From: a virus
Reading direction: 5' to 3' (one strand)
Virus record (IMG/VR): IMGVR_UViG_3300050343_000131
Location: 1 to 45,234 of that record
DNA length: 45,234 bases
Part shown: positions 17,367 to 25,210 of the stretch, in pieces
Layout of the letters: every line of letters starts with the position of its first letter
Position numbering within the stretch: the first letter of the stretch is position 1
Notes under the pieces: model-generated
What the model saw: only the letters and a program-made list of their open reading frames with translations
Told to the model about the DNA's origin: nothing
The model's database searches: none
Translations under genes and position numbers: made by a program

Positions 17367-17964
17367 TATTTTAAACTCGCTCTTAAATCTAACATTTCAT
17401 GCATATCAGCTACGTCGCAGATATTATAAGTTCCATTTTGTAATTCTGCCAAGGTGCACAAAGGCGGATCGGCAAATACTGGCCTATACAACCATAAATC
17501 CAGATTCGGGAACCTCTTTGCGTCTATGATTTTTCCTGTAGAGTGGCCAGGAGGACTTCTGCCTTCTGGCCTTTGAAAAAATCCGCGTAGTTAGCCTTAA
17601 TAACAAACAGACACGCTTTATACATCTCACCTAAACCGGCGTCGTTATAGATTTTATCGAAATTCTTATCTGTTATACGTTCGCCATCACGTTTGGTGGC
17701 TTGATCAGTTAGTATTTCTTTTATTAAATTAGTAAGATCTTCAGGGGAAACTTTATCGAATACAGAAGATATTACGCCTTCAAAAGCTTCTACATTAACT
17801 TCGGGGGTTTTACTGGTCGTGTCTACCCCCTGGAATAGCTTAATCAGAGAGTCTCCAAACGTTTTGACTAGTTTAAATTTCATAGTAATCTGCTTTGTCG
17901 CAGGCCACTGAGTGGTTACATATAGGGCACTATTTATGGTTTCTTCTATTGTTTCACAGCTCAT
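17366..17964 (-). CDS. Tail assembly chaperone, -1 frameshift long form
   Basis: This is the predicted fusion of about 199 residues. After ANYADFF the -1 frame reads QRPEGRSPPGHSTGKIIDAK and ends in AELQNGTYNICDVADMHEML then DLRASLK. This resembles the T-domain of chaperone fusions, with the closing DVxDMHEMLD helix. It has no start codon of its own. The stop TAA shares a base with the ATG of the tape measure gene. Long forms in such phages load tape measure and tube protein during tail assembly. Confidence 0.82.
17524..17964 (-). CDS. Tail assembly chaperone, short form
   Basis: This 146-residue protein lies between tube and tape measure, the standard site of the G/GT-type chaperones. It reads TMKFKLVKTFGDSLIKLFQG then helices to CLFVIKANYADFFKGQ. 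Codons GAT TTT TTC at 17583-17575 contain the heptamer T TTT TTC, and the -1 frame continues to 17366. The short form stops at 17524. Confidence 0.85.
   Translation of the reverse strand: MSCETIEETINSALYVTTQWPATKQITMKFKLVKTFGDSLIKLFQGVDTTSKTPEVNVEAFEGVISSVFDKVSPEDLTNLIKEILTDQATKRDGERITDKNFDKIYNDAGLGEMYKACLFVIKANYADFFKGQKAEVLLATLQEKS
17575..17581 (-). promoter_or_regulatory. Slippery heptamer T TTT TTC for -1 frameshifting
   Basis: In the zero frame the codons read GAT TTT TTC, so the heptamer is in the X XXY YYZ register. The -1 frame has a stop (TAA) just upstream, in the ANY codon region, so the shift must happen within a window of about 70 nt, and this is the best site. An A AAA site near 17529-17533 is a weaker alternative. 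Confidence 0.75.
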
Positions 17965-17986
17965 TAGTTTTACCTCGGCTAAAAGA

Positions 17987-18034
17987 TTTACCCGTTTTTA
18001 AAAGAGAGTACGAAGACGTATATAGCCGGGTAAA
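17987..18034. repeat. 8-bp inverted repeat between tube and chaperone genes
   Basis: TTTACCCG at 17987-17994 pairs perfectly with CGGGTAAA at 18027-18034 across a 32-nt loop. On the minus strand it follows the tube gene and precedes the chaperone gene, so it may act as a partial terminator or mRNA stabiliser that lowers chaperone expression relative to tube. No run of T is present. Confidence 0.5.
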
Positions 18035-18066
18035 AATATACGCTTGACCTTCGCACTCCCTAGTTC

Positions 18067-18492
18067 TTAAACTGCTCCGCCTAAGTGAAGCATATCCAAT
18101 CGTTCTACGACTATAACCCATTCTTGCGACTGGACACTTTTGCCTCTGGTCATTGACGCCGGTCGCTGAATATATCCTTGCGTACCAGAACCTAGGTCAG
18201 TATTGCGATTATCTTTCATCTGAACAAACACAGGAACAAACGCGCCGTTTTCTTGTGCTGAAATAAGGCCAGATAAAAAAGCATTACTATTCGACGTAGA
18301 TAAAAGTCTAAACCCAACAGTACCTGATCGGTCGGTACTAAGCGAAACTGTCATTTCGCCTTCAGCCCCAATAGTATGTATAGCTGAATCGTTTAAACGC
18401 TCTAGATTAATTACGTCATCGCCTTCGTCGAAGCCCGTAATTTCGATTCCCTGAACGAGCAGGGTGATGTCTGCAAATGAATAAACTTGCAT
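18067..18492 (-). CDS. Tail tube protein (DUF3277 type)
   Basis: This 141-residue protein has MQVYSFADITLLVQGIEITG at the start, a loop with GDDVINLERL, GTVGFRLLSTS, and EWVIVVERLDML near the end. This is the pattern of the DUF3277 (structural protein KTN) tail tube family. It lies directly after the sheath gene. Confidence 0.87.
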   Translation of the reverse strand: MQVYSFADITLLVQGIEITGFDEGDDVINLERLNDSAIHTIGAEGEMTVSLSTDRSGTVGFRLLSTSNSNAFLSGLISAQENGAFVPVFVQMKDNRNTDLGSGTQGYIQRPASMTRGKSVQSQEWVIVVERLDMLHLGGAV

Positions 18493-18503
18493 TATTTAGC
18501 TCC

Positions 18504-19985
18504 TTATTGCTCGAAAACGCCTTGGATTTGCGCGCCGTGAATAGCGCCTGCACCAAGAGCAATGAATGATAAACCGTTATAATCGCGCGCGGCAACGTCT
18601 CCAGCAGGTGCGTCGGCTACAGGAGTTGCAGACGTGCTATAGCCATTAGGTAAAAATACACCGTCTATGGTTTCGCCAGGAGCAACTAAACCATTTCGAA
18701 CAGCTTCATCAAGAACTCTAATAGTCTGCTGCTCTAAAACGGCCGTGCCGGCGTCAGTATAAGGGACTTTAGTACCCGACTTTAATCTGCCAAATACTTG
18801 TTGCTGAATAGCGTCGGTAAGCCAATCTGTTCCATGGATCTCGTCAAAGAAGAAATTACCGCCCATATACGACTCGCCATATACGGCTCCTGACGGTCCA
18901 ACGTTAAAAAATGCGTTACCACGTTTGCCATCCAATACTGTTTTCTGATTTGACGACATAGTCTCGGCAGAAATGCCCGGTAGATGTTTGAACTTTAGGG
19001 TTATAGTAGAGTCTGGTTGCGCAAAGTCAACTGTAAAAGCCCGACCGGCAATAGACGCGCTAGGGTATTCATCGACATAAGAACTAAAAGTGCTTAGGGT
19101 CCTTGCGCTTATAGAAGCGTTTAACATACTAATAATGTCATTAGTAACCACTGGATCAAGTACATCTAGATCGTTAGAAGTATTAAAGAATACTTTAACT
19201 CTCGCCTGTATCCAAGCCGCCGCAGCTACAACCGCATTTTCAGTATTAACTACGGCCGCGTCTCTAACTTCTTTAGTAAAGATTAAACCATACCAGTCGG
19301 AAGAAACCTGCTCAATAGCGTCTAACGCCTCGGTAATAGTTTCACCGGCAATGCCATTGGTTTTAATGGCTTCACCTTGTCGCATTTGCAGTAGTGAACT
19401 AATGTCCGTACCAGCTCCTGTCGCGGTTAAGAATGATATAGCCGAAGATACGCCTGTTGTACCTGAAGTTATAAAAAACCTAGTACCGTCATGTGTAACA
19501 GTAGCGTTTGTATAACCACCTGACGCTATAGCTCGTACAACAGTCTGTATTCCAGCTGCCACGTCGTCTAAATCAGTATCACCGGAAAAATCTAATCCTG
19601 TAATATCTTCTTCAGCACCGTCTATAGAGATAGTAAAACTACCATCGGCGATCAGCGTAAACAAAGCTAAATTTTCGGGCGTGTTAGCAACAGCACCGCC
19701 TCGTAACTCCGCGGCTATATCGTTTTCAGCGCGTACTGATACCCTAAATTCCGTAGGTTTAGGTTGTTGACTAAAATAGGCATTGGCTAATGCCATTACT
19801 TCTGAGTTTGAAGGCCAGTCGGCGGCAACACTAGCCGCGTCTTGATACGCACGAATACGCTCTGCAAACCCGATTACTCCTGTTTCTGCTGTTACACAAT
19901 TGAGAATACCAAACCCTTTACGTGAAGGGAATGAGGCTCCAATTGTGATACTAACATCAACAATACTTTTAACTGGAATTGTCAT
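18504..19985 (-). CDS. Tail sheath protein (DUF3383 type)
   Basis: This 493-residue protein starts with an N-terminal beta segment (IVDVSITIGASFPSRKGFGI), contains a YFSQQPKPTEFRVSVRA motif near residues 69-85 and has a long central alpha/beta body. This is the plan of DUF3383 contractile sheaths. Its presence with the tube gene identifies the virion as a myovirus. The start ATG overlaps the upstream gene by 4 bp. Confidence 0.9.
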   Translation of the reverse strand: MTIPVKSIVDVSITIGASFPSRKGFGILNCVTAETGVIGFAERIRAYQDAASVAADWPSNSEVMALANAYFSQQPKPTEFRVSVRAENDIAAELRGGAVANTPENLALFTLIADGSFTISIDGAEEDITGLDFSGDTDLDDVAAGIQTVVRAIASGGYTNATVTHDGTRFFITSGTTGVSSAISFLTATGAGTDISSLLQMRQGEAIKTNGIAGETITEALDAIEQVSSDWYGLIFTKEVRDAAVVNTENAVVAAAAWIQARVKVFFNTSNDLDVLDPVVTNDIISMLNASISARTLSTFSSYVDEYPSASIAGRAFTVDFAQPDSTITLKFKHLPGISAETMSSNQKTVLDGKRGNAFFNVGPSGAVYGESYMGGNFFFDEIHGTDWLTDAIQQQVFGRLKSGTKVPYTDAGTAVLEQQTIRVLDEAVRNGLVAPGETIDGVFLPNGYSTSATPVADAPAGDVAARDYNGLSFIALGAGAIHGAQIQGVFEQ

Positions 19986-20530
19986 GTGTCCACCTCAACA
20001 CTAATAGGGATTGAATTCCCTGGTGTTTGAAATTCGCCAGAGATACTGCCCGATTCGATAGATCTTAATATCTCGGCGTCTGTACCTATAGCACTTAATG
20101 TTAGATCAAACTGAGCGCGTTTTTCCCACTCAGCTTCCAACACTTCTGATATGTCCCGCACCTCAGATCGAGATGTAAGGCCCATATTTACTGCTCGCAA
20201 TGCTGCTAGTGATGTTTCACGCATAAAACCTGTACGCGTTCTTCTAGCATTATCCATTGCAGTATCGTCTTCATCATCTCTATAAAACCCTATAGAGACC
20301 ATTATTTCTCTTGCGCCTTCTATTGTTTGATCAATATCAGGATCTACTTGTCTATTATCTAGAATTTTACTTTCCCAACCTATCGCCGTGTCAATCATAA
20401 TGTCAACGTCAGCGTAAGCTTCTATTGGCCTAAGTCCATTGTCTTTGGCCAGTATAGCAAAATCCTCTTTATTAAGAATTGTGTTTATTAAATCTCTAAC
20501 TAATTCGTTTATAGCGTTTTCTAAAATCAT
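19982..20530 (-). CDS. Neck/tail terminator-like protein
   Basis: With the ATG at 20530, which overlaps the stop of the upstream gene (ATGA), the protein has 182 residues. It contains DVDIMIDTAIGWESKI, then DQTIEGAREIMVSIGFYRD and a charged region. It is located just before the sheath gene, where the tail terminator or neck completion protein sits in this gene order. I do not recognise a firm motif, so the role is positional. Confidence 0.65.
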   Translation of the reverse strand: MILENAINELVRDLINTILNKEDFAILAKDNGLRPIEAYADVDIMIDTAIGWESKILDNRQVDPDIDQTIEGAREIMVSIGFYRDDEDDTAMDNARRTRTGFMRETSLAALRAVNMGLTSRSEVRDISEVLEAEWEKRAQFDLTLSAIGTDAEILRSIESGSISGEFQTPGNSIPISVEVDT

Positions 20531-20880
20531 TCTTTGGCCGCTAACACAGTAGTGTGCCCATAAGAATCCCAATCAGCACCAGATATAACGCGCCATCTGA
20601 TTCCTTTAAAAATTATTATATCGGCTTCTCCTTGCTGTCTATCGCGCGCTGTATATATTGGTTTATTACTAATAAATTTAAAAATAGATTTATCGCGTTG
20701 GCCTTCAGGTAAATTTTGCAATTCGTCAGGAGTAGCCGGTTGCGCACTTGCCATAGCCATAAAAGTAGATGCCGCACCAGGAACCCAAACGCCATTTATG
20801 CGTTCCCCTCCTGCTTTACGCTCTACCTTAATTATTTGAGCGGTATCTGAATCTAGCGCTTCTGCCACGTTAATAGGCAT
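20527..20880 (-). CDS. Probable head-tail stopper/connector protein
   Basis: This 117-residue protein, mainly beta, includes VERKAGGERINGVWVPG early and FKGIRWRVISGADWDSYG near the end. This is the beta-barrel pattern of stopper-like connector proteins in Mu/myovirus clusters. It sits between the gp10-like and terminator-like genes, with 1- to 4-bp overlaps on both sides. Confidence 0.62.
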   Translation of the reverse strand: MPINVAEALDSDTAQIIKVERKAGGERINGVWVPGAASTFMAMASAQPATPDELQNLPEGQRDKSIFKFISNKPIYTARDRQQGEADIIIFKGIRWRVISGADWDSYGHTTVLAAKE

Positions 20881-21335
20881 TAATCTTCAACCTGATAAGT
20901 AATAGACTGTCTTAAATGGCCAGTATCTACTAATGGATTTCCCTCGCGGTTTTTCAACGCTGGAGAACTAATAGAAGTAATTTTATCTTGAACATCTGAT
21001 TGTACCTGAAGCCCTAATATATTTAATGCTTTATTTAATGTCATTTTACCTTCAGATATTTGCTTAGCGAGTTTACGCATTAATGCTTTGTACTTTCTTT
21101 TATTACCAGCAACTGTAGATCTTAAATAACTTCGTTCTGGTATATTTCTGACTGGACTTCCAAATTCTTGAACTAGTCCAACCATTATAACTGATGTTCC
21201 GTCTGGGTAATTATTACTTCCTTTTGGAAGTCCTACTTTAACGTTACCAGGACCGTTTAAGGCTTTATCTATTTTGTCAAGGCGCTTTTTAGCTTTAATT
21301 GGTTTCTTTTTTATACGCACTTTAAAACGTGACAT
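20880..21335 (-). CDS. HK97 gp10-like neck/tail component
   Basis: The start MSRFKVRIKKKPIKAKKRLD at 21335 coincides with the stop of the upstream gene. An upstream extension (MFCGCCHSHK) lies within that gene and is rejected. The product of 151 residues has a basic N-terminus, VKVGLPKGSN, EFGSPVRNIPERSYLRST and a C-terminal PLVDTGHLRQSI. The FGxxxxxIPxRxFL and DTGxLxxSI signatures are characteristic of gp10-like minor tail/neck proteins. Confidence 0.82.
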   Translation of the reverse strand: MSRFKVRIKKKPIKAKKRLDKIDKALNGPGNVKVGLPKGSNNYPDGTSVIMVGLVQEFGSPVRNIPERSYLRSTVAGNKRKYKALMRKLAKQISEGKMTLNKALNILGLQVQSDVQDKITSISSPALKNREGNPLVDTGHLRQSITYQVED

Positions 21336-21724
21336 TATTTTGTGGCTATGGCAACACCCGCAAAACATGTATTACGCAAATGCAAGTATTGCTGTCCATA
21401 AGATGTAGTAGTTAAAAAATCGTCACCGTCTGATCTGTCTTTTGCTACTACAGATCTATTAACCGTAACGCCTCCTGCTGTTTTCCCAGATACAGGTCCA
21501 GCCTTTCCAGAAGTATCGCCCGCTTCGGTAAAAGTTCCTGCCTGTAATAAATGCGCCGCTAAATACTCTTGAGCCTTATTATACCGATTGCACCATCTAG
21601 CTTCATTAGTACCTATGTAATCGACCGCGTCGTTTAAAAATAAGTCTATACGCGCATCAGGATATATCGCGCTGTCAGAAAATTCTGGAAAACGCGTTCT
21701 AAAAGATGATATGGTTGCAGCCAT
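21335..21724 (-). CDS. Head-tail adaptor (DUF4054 type)
   Basis: This 129-residue protein begins ISSFRTRFPEFSDSAIYPDA, has DLFLNDAVDYIG and AQEYLAAHLL helices, and ends with TSYGQQYLHLRNT. These are the marks of DUF4054 connector proteins. It overlaps genes on both sides by one base or shares boundaries, consistent with one operon. Confidence 0.87.
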   Translation of the reverse strand: MAATISSFRTRFPEFSDSAIYPDARIDLFLNDAVDYIGTNEARWCNRYNKAQEYLAAHLLQAGTFTEAGDTSGKAGPVSGKTAGGVTVNRSVVAKDRSDGDDFLTTTSYGQQYLHLRNTCFAGVAIATK

Positions 21725-22164
21725 TATGGACCTTCTCCCCCACTAATAATTAACAGTATAAAAGCTGCTAATATACCAGCAAGCCATTTAAACACACCTA
21801 ACGCCACATCTTTTTGACCTTTATCAATACTTTTTTCTTTAACTATGGATTCAAGTCTAGAATGCATGTCTACTTTAAACTGATCGCTATCTTCTTGCAG
21901 ATTAGCGACAAGCCTTTCCAATGAAGCTTTATCACCGTGATTTGCTTGCCATAATTCGGTTTCTCTAATACGTTTATCATGACTATCTAGTTTGGTGCCA
22001 TATCGGTCTAACGTATGTCCATGGGTTTTAACTTGTTCTTGTACCCTTACTACTTCAACAAGCTGTTGTTCCATAGAGATTAAGCGGCTAGATATATCGT
22101 CTAATGCCTTCCAAAGACGTTTATTAGACACTTCATCTATTTGTAAATTATTTTCAGCATTCAT
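21724..22164 (-). CDS. Coiled-coil protein with C-terminal membrane anchor
   Basis: This 146-residue protein has a long helical, heptad-like body (ISSRLISMEQQLVEVVRVQE, LDRYGTKLDSHDKRIRETE) and one C-terminal transmembrane helix (GVFKWLAGILAAFILLII) followed by GGEGP. The layout resembles XhlA-like (haemolysin) proteins that help holins, or a tail-anchored DUF2730-like protein. It is odd to find it among head-tail genes. It is a candidate for the missing holin or holin partner. Confidence 0.65.
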   Translation of the reverse strand: MNAENNLQIDEVSNKRLWKALDDISSRLISMEQQLVEVVRVQEQVKTHGHTLDRYGTKLDSHDKRIRETELWQANHGDKASLERLVANLQEDSDQFKVDMHSRLESIVKEKSIDKGQKDVALGVFKWLAGILAAFILLIISGGEGP

Positions 22165-22181
22165 AAGGTGTAGGCCGTATT

Positions 22182-22227
22182 GAACTTTCTAAGCTATTTA
22201 GTATTATATAAATAGCTTAGAAAGTTC
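22182..22227. repeat. Perfect 19-bp inverted repeat
   Basis: GAACTTTCTAAGCTATTTA (22182-22200) pairs exactly with 22209-22227 over an 8-nt loop. It lies between the 22256 gene and the membrane-anchored gene. In minus-strand RNA it competes with the second hairpin at 22220-22247, because both use the GGAACTTTC/GAAAGTTC segments. Confidence 0.85.
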
Positions 22228-22254
22228 CCTCGTTAGAAGGAACTTTCGTTTTTT
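22220..22254 (+). terminator. Terminator on the plus strand, antisense to the late genes
   Basis: GAAAGTTCC (22220-22228) and GGAACTTTC (22239-22247) form a 9-bp stem, followed by TTTTTT at 22249-22254 on the plus strand. All genes here are on the minus strand, so it would stop antisense transcription. On the minus strand the hairpin has no T run. Confidence 0.65.
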
Positions 22255-22255
22255 A

Positions 22256-22519
22256 CTACTTTTTTCCACTAGGCGATGGAGGTTCTGGTACAGCTTTAGA
22301 AGGGGATTTACGACCTTCTTTTTTATCTAGCGATGTACCAAAATCGATTTTATCGTCATCATGTAATACTTTAACAAACTTTAAACCTTTTACTGCGGCC
22401 CAATGCTCATCATTAACGACGTTAAAACCTGGTAACAAACGAACAGTAACTCTACGTCCCTGTTTGTCTGTGCCTTTTATGTTATACGGTCTTGCCGTAT
22501 TATTCATTACCCCGGACAT
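22256..22519 (-). CDS. Hypothetical small protein of the head module
   Basis: This 87-residue protein begins MSGVMNNTARPYNIKGTDKQ and has VTVRLLPGFNVVNDEHW and KFVKVLHDDD. The tail is Lys/Pro/Ser-rich (SPSKAVPEPPSPSGKK) and probably disordered. It sits 3 bp after the capsid stop with AAGGAA upstream of its ATG. I do not recognise the family; small proteins here often act in connector assembly or decoration. Confidence 0.68.
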   Translation of the reverse strand: MSGVMNNTARPYNIKGTDKQGRRVTVRLLPGFNVVNDEHWAAVKGLKFVKVLHDDDKIDFGTSLDKKEGRKSPSKAVPEPPSPSGKK

Positions 22520-22522
22520 GAT

Positions 22523-23512
22523 TTATATTCCTTCTAAAATTGAAGCGGAAAGAGGATAGTATACGTTCACACCGCCGATTCTAGCTCTACCAGGAACAAC
22601 AAATTCTAGATTCTTTTGTTGAATAGGAAGATATTCTAGTTCAACAGGAATCTCTAGTTCCAGTTTATCAGGGCTTCGGTTATATACTACCATTGCGTCA
22701 GCCGCCAAATTCGGATTTAATGATGACAAGCATTCATTAATAGGAATTACGTCGTTAACGCTATTAAGATACGGGCTATTTTGAACAACATACATCAAAA
22801 TAGTAGTATCGCCGTTTGCACTTCGAGGCGTTGACGAGATATATGACCATTGCGCGGGAGGGAGAAGCAAAGTATTAGCTTGCTCAACCATTTGCGTAAG
22901 CTCAAAAACATCTGAAAACGCATCATTAATATCAAACAGAATTTGATCTGGAGTCTTATTAACCCACTCAGTACCACCGCCTGGATCAACAACATTACCA
23001 GATGGGATATTTGGATTACTAAAGAAACCAGGTAAGCCGCTTGTAGCGTCGCCAAAGAACGCAACGTCGTTAAGCGTCTGTTCTACAGAACGCCGTGAAG
23101 CATTGGCACGCCGCTGATCAAGACCCATACCTGTAAGCTGTGATGCTTGTATTTCATCTAAACTATATCCATATGAAATACCTACGGAACGAACAGGAAT
23201 AGAAGTTTCCTTGCCGGCAACGTCTGCGCGTGGAAGATCATCAGCATAAGCCTGAATAATTTTCGCAGCACCCGCTTGGTCGTAAGTCCTGTACGTAATA
23301 GTATTAATACCAGGACCTGCTTCGTTAGATACAGGAAAAAGCATACGGGCTTTTAACTCGGCATATTGCACATCATAGCTACGCGCTTTAATATGCTCTA
23401 GCTGGCGTTGAAAGAAAACCGCGCCATCTGCGTCAAACAACGCATCTTCTACGGCTAAAGAGATAGCGTGATCAATGCTCACGGTTTCTCCGTCATTAGC
23501 TGTTATTCTCAT
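22523..23512 (-). CDS. Major capsid protein (DUF2184 type)
   Basis: I take the ATG at 23512 (MRITANDGETVSI), which has AAGGAG 7 bases upstream. The longer frame to 23599 adds a tract that does not resemble protein. The product of 329 residues has VFFQRQLEHIKARSYDVQYA, ISYGYSLDEIQAS, VEQTLNDVAFFGDAT and GLPGFFSNPN, the signature blocks of DUF2184 (HK97-fold) capsids. The two small genes next to it are decoration/cement and head proteins. Confidence 0.92.
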   Translation of the reverse strand: MRITANDGETVSIDHAISLAVEDALFDADGAVFFQRQLEHIKARSYDVQYAELKARMLFPVSNEAGPGINTITYRTYDQAGAAKIIQAYADDLPRADVAGKETSIPVRSVGISYGYSLDEIQASQLTGMGLDQRRANASRRSVEQTLNDVAFFGDATSGLPGFFSNPNIPSGNVVDPGGGTEWVNKTPDQILFDINDAFSDVFELTQMVEQANTLLLPPAQWSYISSTPRSANGDTTILMYVVQNSPYLNSVNDVIPINECLSSLNPNLAADAMVVYNRSPDKLELEIPVELEYLPIQQKNLEFVVPGRARIGGVNVYYPLSASILEGI

Positions 23513-23523
23513 ATTTGGTCTCC

Positions 23524-24003
23524 TTATGAGCCAGATGTAGTTAGAGTTGAATTTAGTCGTATAACGGCAAGTCCACCAGCCGCCGCAGTTGAATCCCACA
23601 CTGCGTCGTTTAGTTGTTCTTCACCGGCAACGGCTGCTCCTGAATCTAGTACACCTGTTGCGGCGACATAGTTAACAAGATCGCCAGGCGTGCAACCTGT
23701 CGGACATACGGCCCAAATGTAACCGCTGCGTATAATAGCCGCAGTATCATCTTCGTCGTATTGAATTGCGCCGGTATTTGCAGCGCCTTCTTTATCTAGA
23801 ATACGTGCTGTAATTCCAATAAAGTCTGTGCCGCCGATAACCGCTTGATTATCCGCGTCTGTACCACGACTTACGGCCAAAGCGAAAGCCGCACCAGCGG
23901 GAGTTTCGATTGATCTAGAAATAATGTCGTGAGGAGCTTGCGCATAAATCAAACCTGCGTAAGCTACTGGGTGTAAACGATCATATGCAATTTGTGCAGG
24001 CAT
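23524..24003 (-). CDS. Capsid decoration/cement-like protein
   Basis: This 159-residue protein, rich in Ala/Gly and beta strands, includes PVAYAGLIYAQAPHDIISRS, ETPAGAAFALAVSRG, YIWAVCPTGCTPGD and AVIRLNSTLTTSGS. This fits the structural cement/head fibre (DUF2190-like) proteins placed just upstream of the major capsid. Its start overlaps the protease stop by one base. Confidence 0.78.
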   Translation of the reverse strand: MPAQIAYDRLHPVAYAGLIYAQAPHDIISRSIETPAGAAFALAVSRGTDADNQAVIGGTDFIGITARILDKEGAANTGAIQYDEDDTAAIIRSGYIWAVCPTGCTPGDLVNYVAATGVLDSGAAVAGEEQLNDAVWDSTAAAGGLAVIRLNSTLTTSGS

Positions 24004-24584
24004 TATGATTTATCTCCTTTCCATGCGTCACGTGACTTTTTAGCAAAATCAGCGCGGGCGTCAGTAACCGTATTTTTGTTTTCGTTACTAGGGCCTTTAC
24101 CGTTTTGCAGCTGCAATGCGCTGTCGATATGACGCGCACTCATGGTAACTTTAGGATCTGACGCAAGACTGTCAAAACGCGCACGGATATAATCCGCCGA
24201 TACGCTTTCAATGTCGACGTCAGAGCAAGCATCAGCTACAATTTCTTTGCGGATTGTTTCGCAATCTTTGCCTTCCCATTTAAAATCGTTATTGATCTTA
24301 ACTGCGGCGTCACGAGTTGCGATACGATTTTCGACGAGAGCATCTAGTTGCGCTGGAGTAGGCTGTTTTGCAACGGCATCATCCAGTTTAGCCTGAAGAG
24401 TATCCATTTTAGTTTTATTGTCTTTCTCTTTGGCTTCTTCGTCGTCTTCTTTCTTTTTGGCTTTTTCTTCGTCTTCTTTGGTTTTCTCTTCAGCATCAGA
24501 TAAGCGTCCCTGCAGCTTTCGCACTGCTTGTGCCGCTTGATCATCAACTTCAAAGTCCACCCCATCGATGGTAATTTTAGCCAT
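24003..24584 (-). CDS. Nested in-frame scaffold protein
   Basis: The internal ATG at 24584 begins MAKITIDGVDFEVDDQAA. It is preceded on the minus strand by AAGGAG with 7 bases between it and the ATG, a better ribosome site than that of the full gene. It is in frame and would make a 193-residue protein of only the coiled-coil scaffold part, like lambda Nu3 within C. Coordinates share the stop of the full gene. Confidence 0.72.
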   Translation of the reverse strand: MAKITIDGVDFEVDDQAAQAVRKLQGRLSDAEEKTKEDEEKAKKKEDDEEAKEKDNKTKMDTLQAKLDDAVAKQPTPAQLDALVENRIATRDAAVKINNDFKWEGKDCETIRKEIVADACSDVDIESVSADYIRARFDSLASDPKVTMSARHIDSALQLQNGKGPSNENKNTVTDARADFAKKSRDAWKGDKS

Positions 24585-25145
24585 GTTTGGCTCCTTAGGT
24601 TTGGGTGAATTATCGGACACTTTACAAGCAGGGCCGCAGCGTCCTTTATCGACAAGAGCAATATGATTACCCTTGATGTTTCGCTGGATGGCGTCGTAAC
24701 TATCACCATCTGGCGTAACTCCTGGTACCATATCCATGTCCGAAGTATAACCATTAGACAATTCGACTTTACCGTCCTCTACATTTTTAATAGCTTTAGC
24801 ATCAGTAAAATGTAAAACAGCAGAAACGAATATTCCGTCTTTGGTTATCTCTGGACCGGAATGGCCTACAGACAATTCTTTAGCATTGGTAGCATCTACC
24901 AAAACAGAAGGATGATCGTCTGTGAGAATTTTATTTGCAAAAGAAGATAACGAATCTTCGCTAAAAACTTCTTCTGGTGGGCGATATACCCTGATTATAT
25001 CGGCTGGATCTTTATCTTGCAAGCCTAATTCAAAGGCTCTATATTCTTGAATACCTGTTCTTGCTATAGTAGCTTGAACTATTAGAAAACCTTCATCAGT
25101 ATATTTTCTATTTGTTGATACGTTTACGCGATCGCGGATTAACAT
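24003..25145 (-). CDS. DUF2213 prohead protease fused to a scaffold
   Basis: This 380-residue protein has a DUF2213-like N-terminal domain (about 1-175), with the LSSFANKILTDDHPSVLVD and SVGHSGPEITKDGIFVSAVL blocks and a GNHIALVDKGRCGP block that probably carries the catalytic Ser/His region. The C-terminal part (about 188-380) is very acidic/lysine-rich coiled coil (DAEEKTKEDEEKAKKKEDDE) as in scaffolds. An internal ATG with a strong ribosome site lies at 24584. The order portal, MuF, protease/scaffold, decoration, capsid is standard. Confidence 0.85.
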   Translation of the reverse strand: MLIRDRVNVSTNRKYTDEGFLIVQATIARTGIQEYRAFELGLQDKDPADIIRVYRPPEEVFSEDSLSSFANKILTDDHPSVLVDATNAKELSVGHSGPEITKDGIFVSAVLHFTDAKAIKNVEDGKVELSNGYTSDMDMVPGVTPDGDSYDAIQRNIKGNHIALVDKGRCGPACKVSDNSPKPKEPNMAKITIDGVDFEVDDQAAQAVRKLQGRLSDAEEKTKEDEEKAKKKEDDEEAKEKDNKTKMDTLQAKLDDAVAKQPTPAQLDALVENRIATRDAAVKINNDFKWEGKDCETIRKEIVADACSDVDIESVSADYIRARFDSLASDPKVTMSARHIDSALQLQNGKGPSNENKNTVTDARADFAKKSRDAWKGDKS

Positions 25146-25210
25146 AATAATTGATTTATCCCATTACGTCGATTTGAAAAATATTAACTTGTTGGTACCA
25201 AAAAGTACAT

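Noticed and set aside
22795-23064. Alternative frame inside the capsid gene
   Set aside because: It is a shadow of the capsid gene, in another frame on the same strand, with no ribosome site.
23513-23599. N-terminal extension of the major capsid protein
   Set aside because: It covers the ribosome site AAGGAG and reads as non-protein-like sequence; the ATG at 23512 is preferred.
24344-24754. Second frame in the scaffold region
   Set aside because: Its lysine-rich look comes from the GAA/AAG-rich scaffold coding read out of frame.
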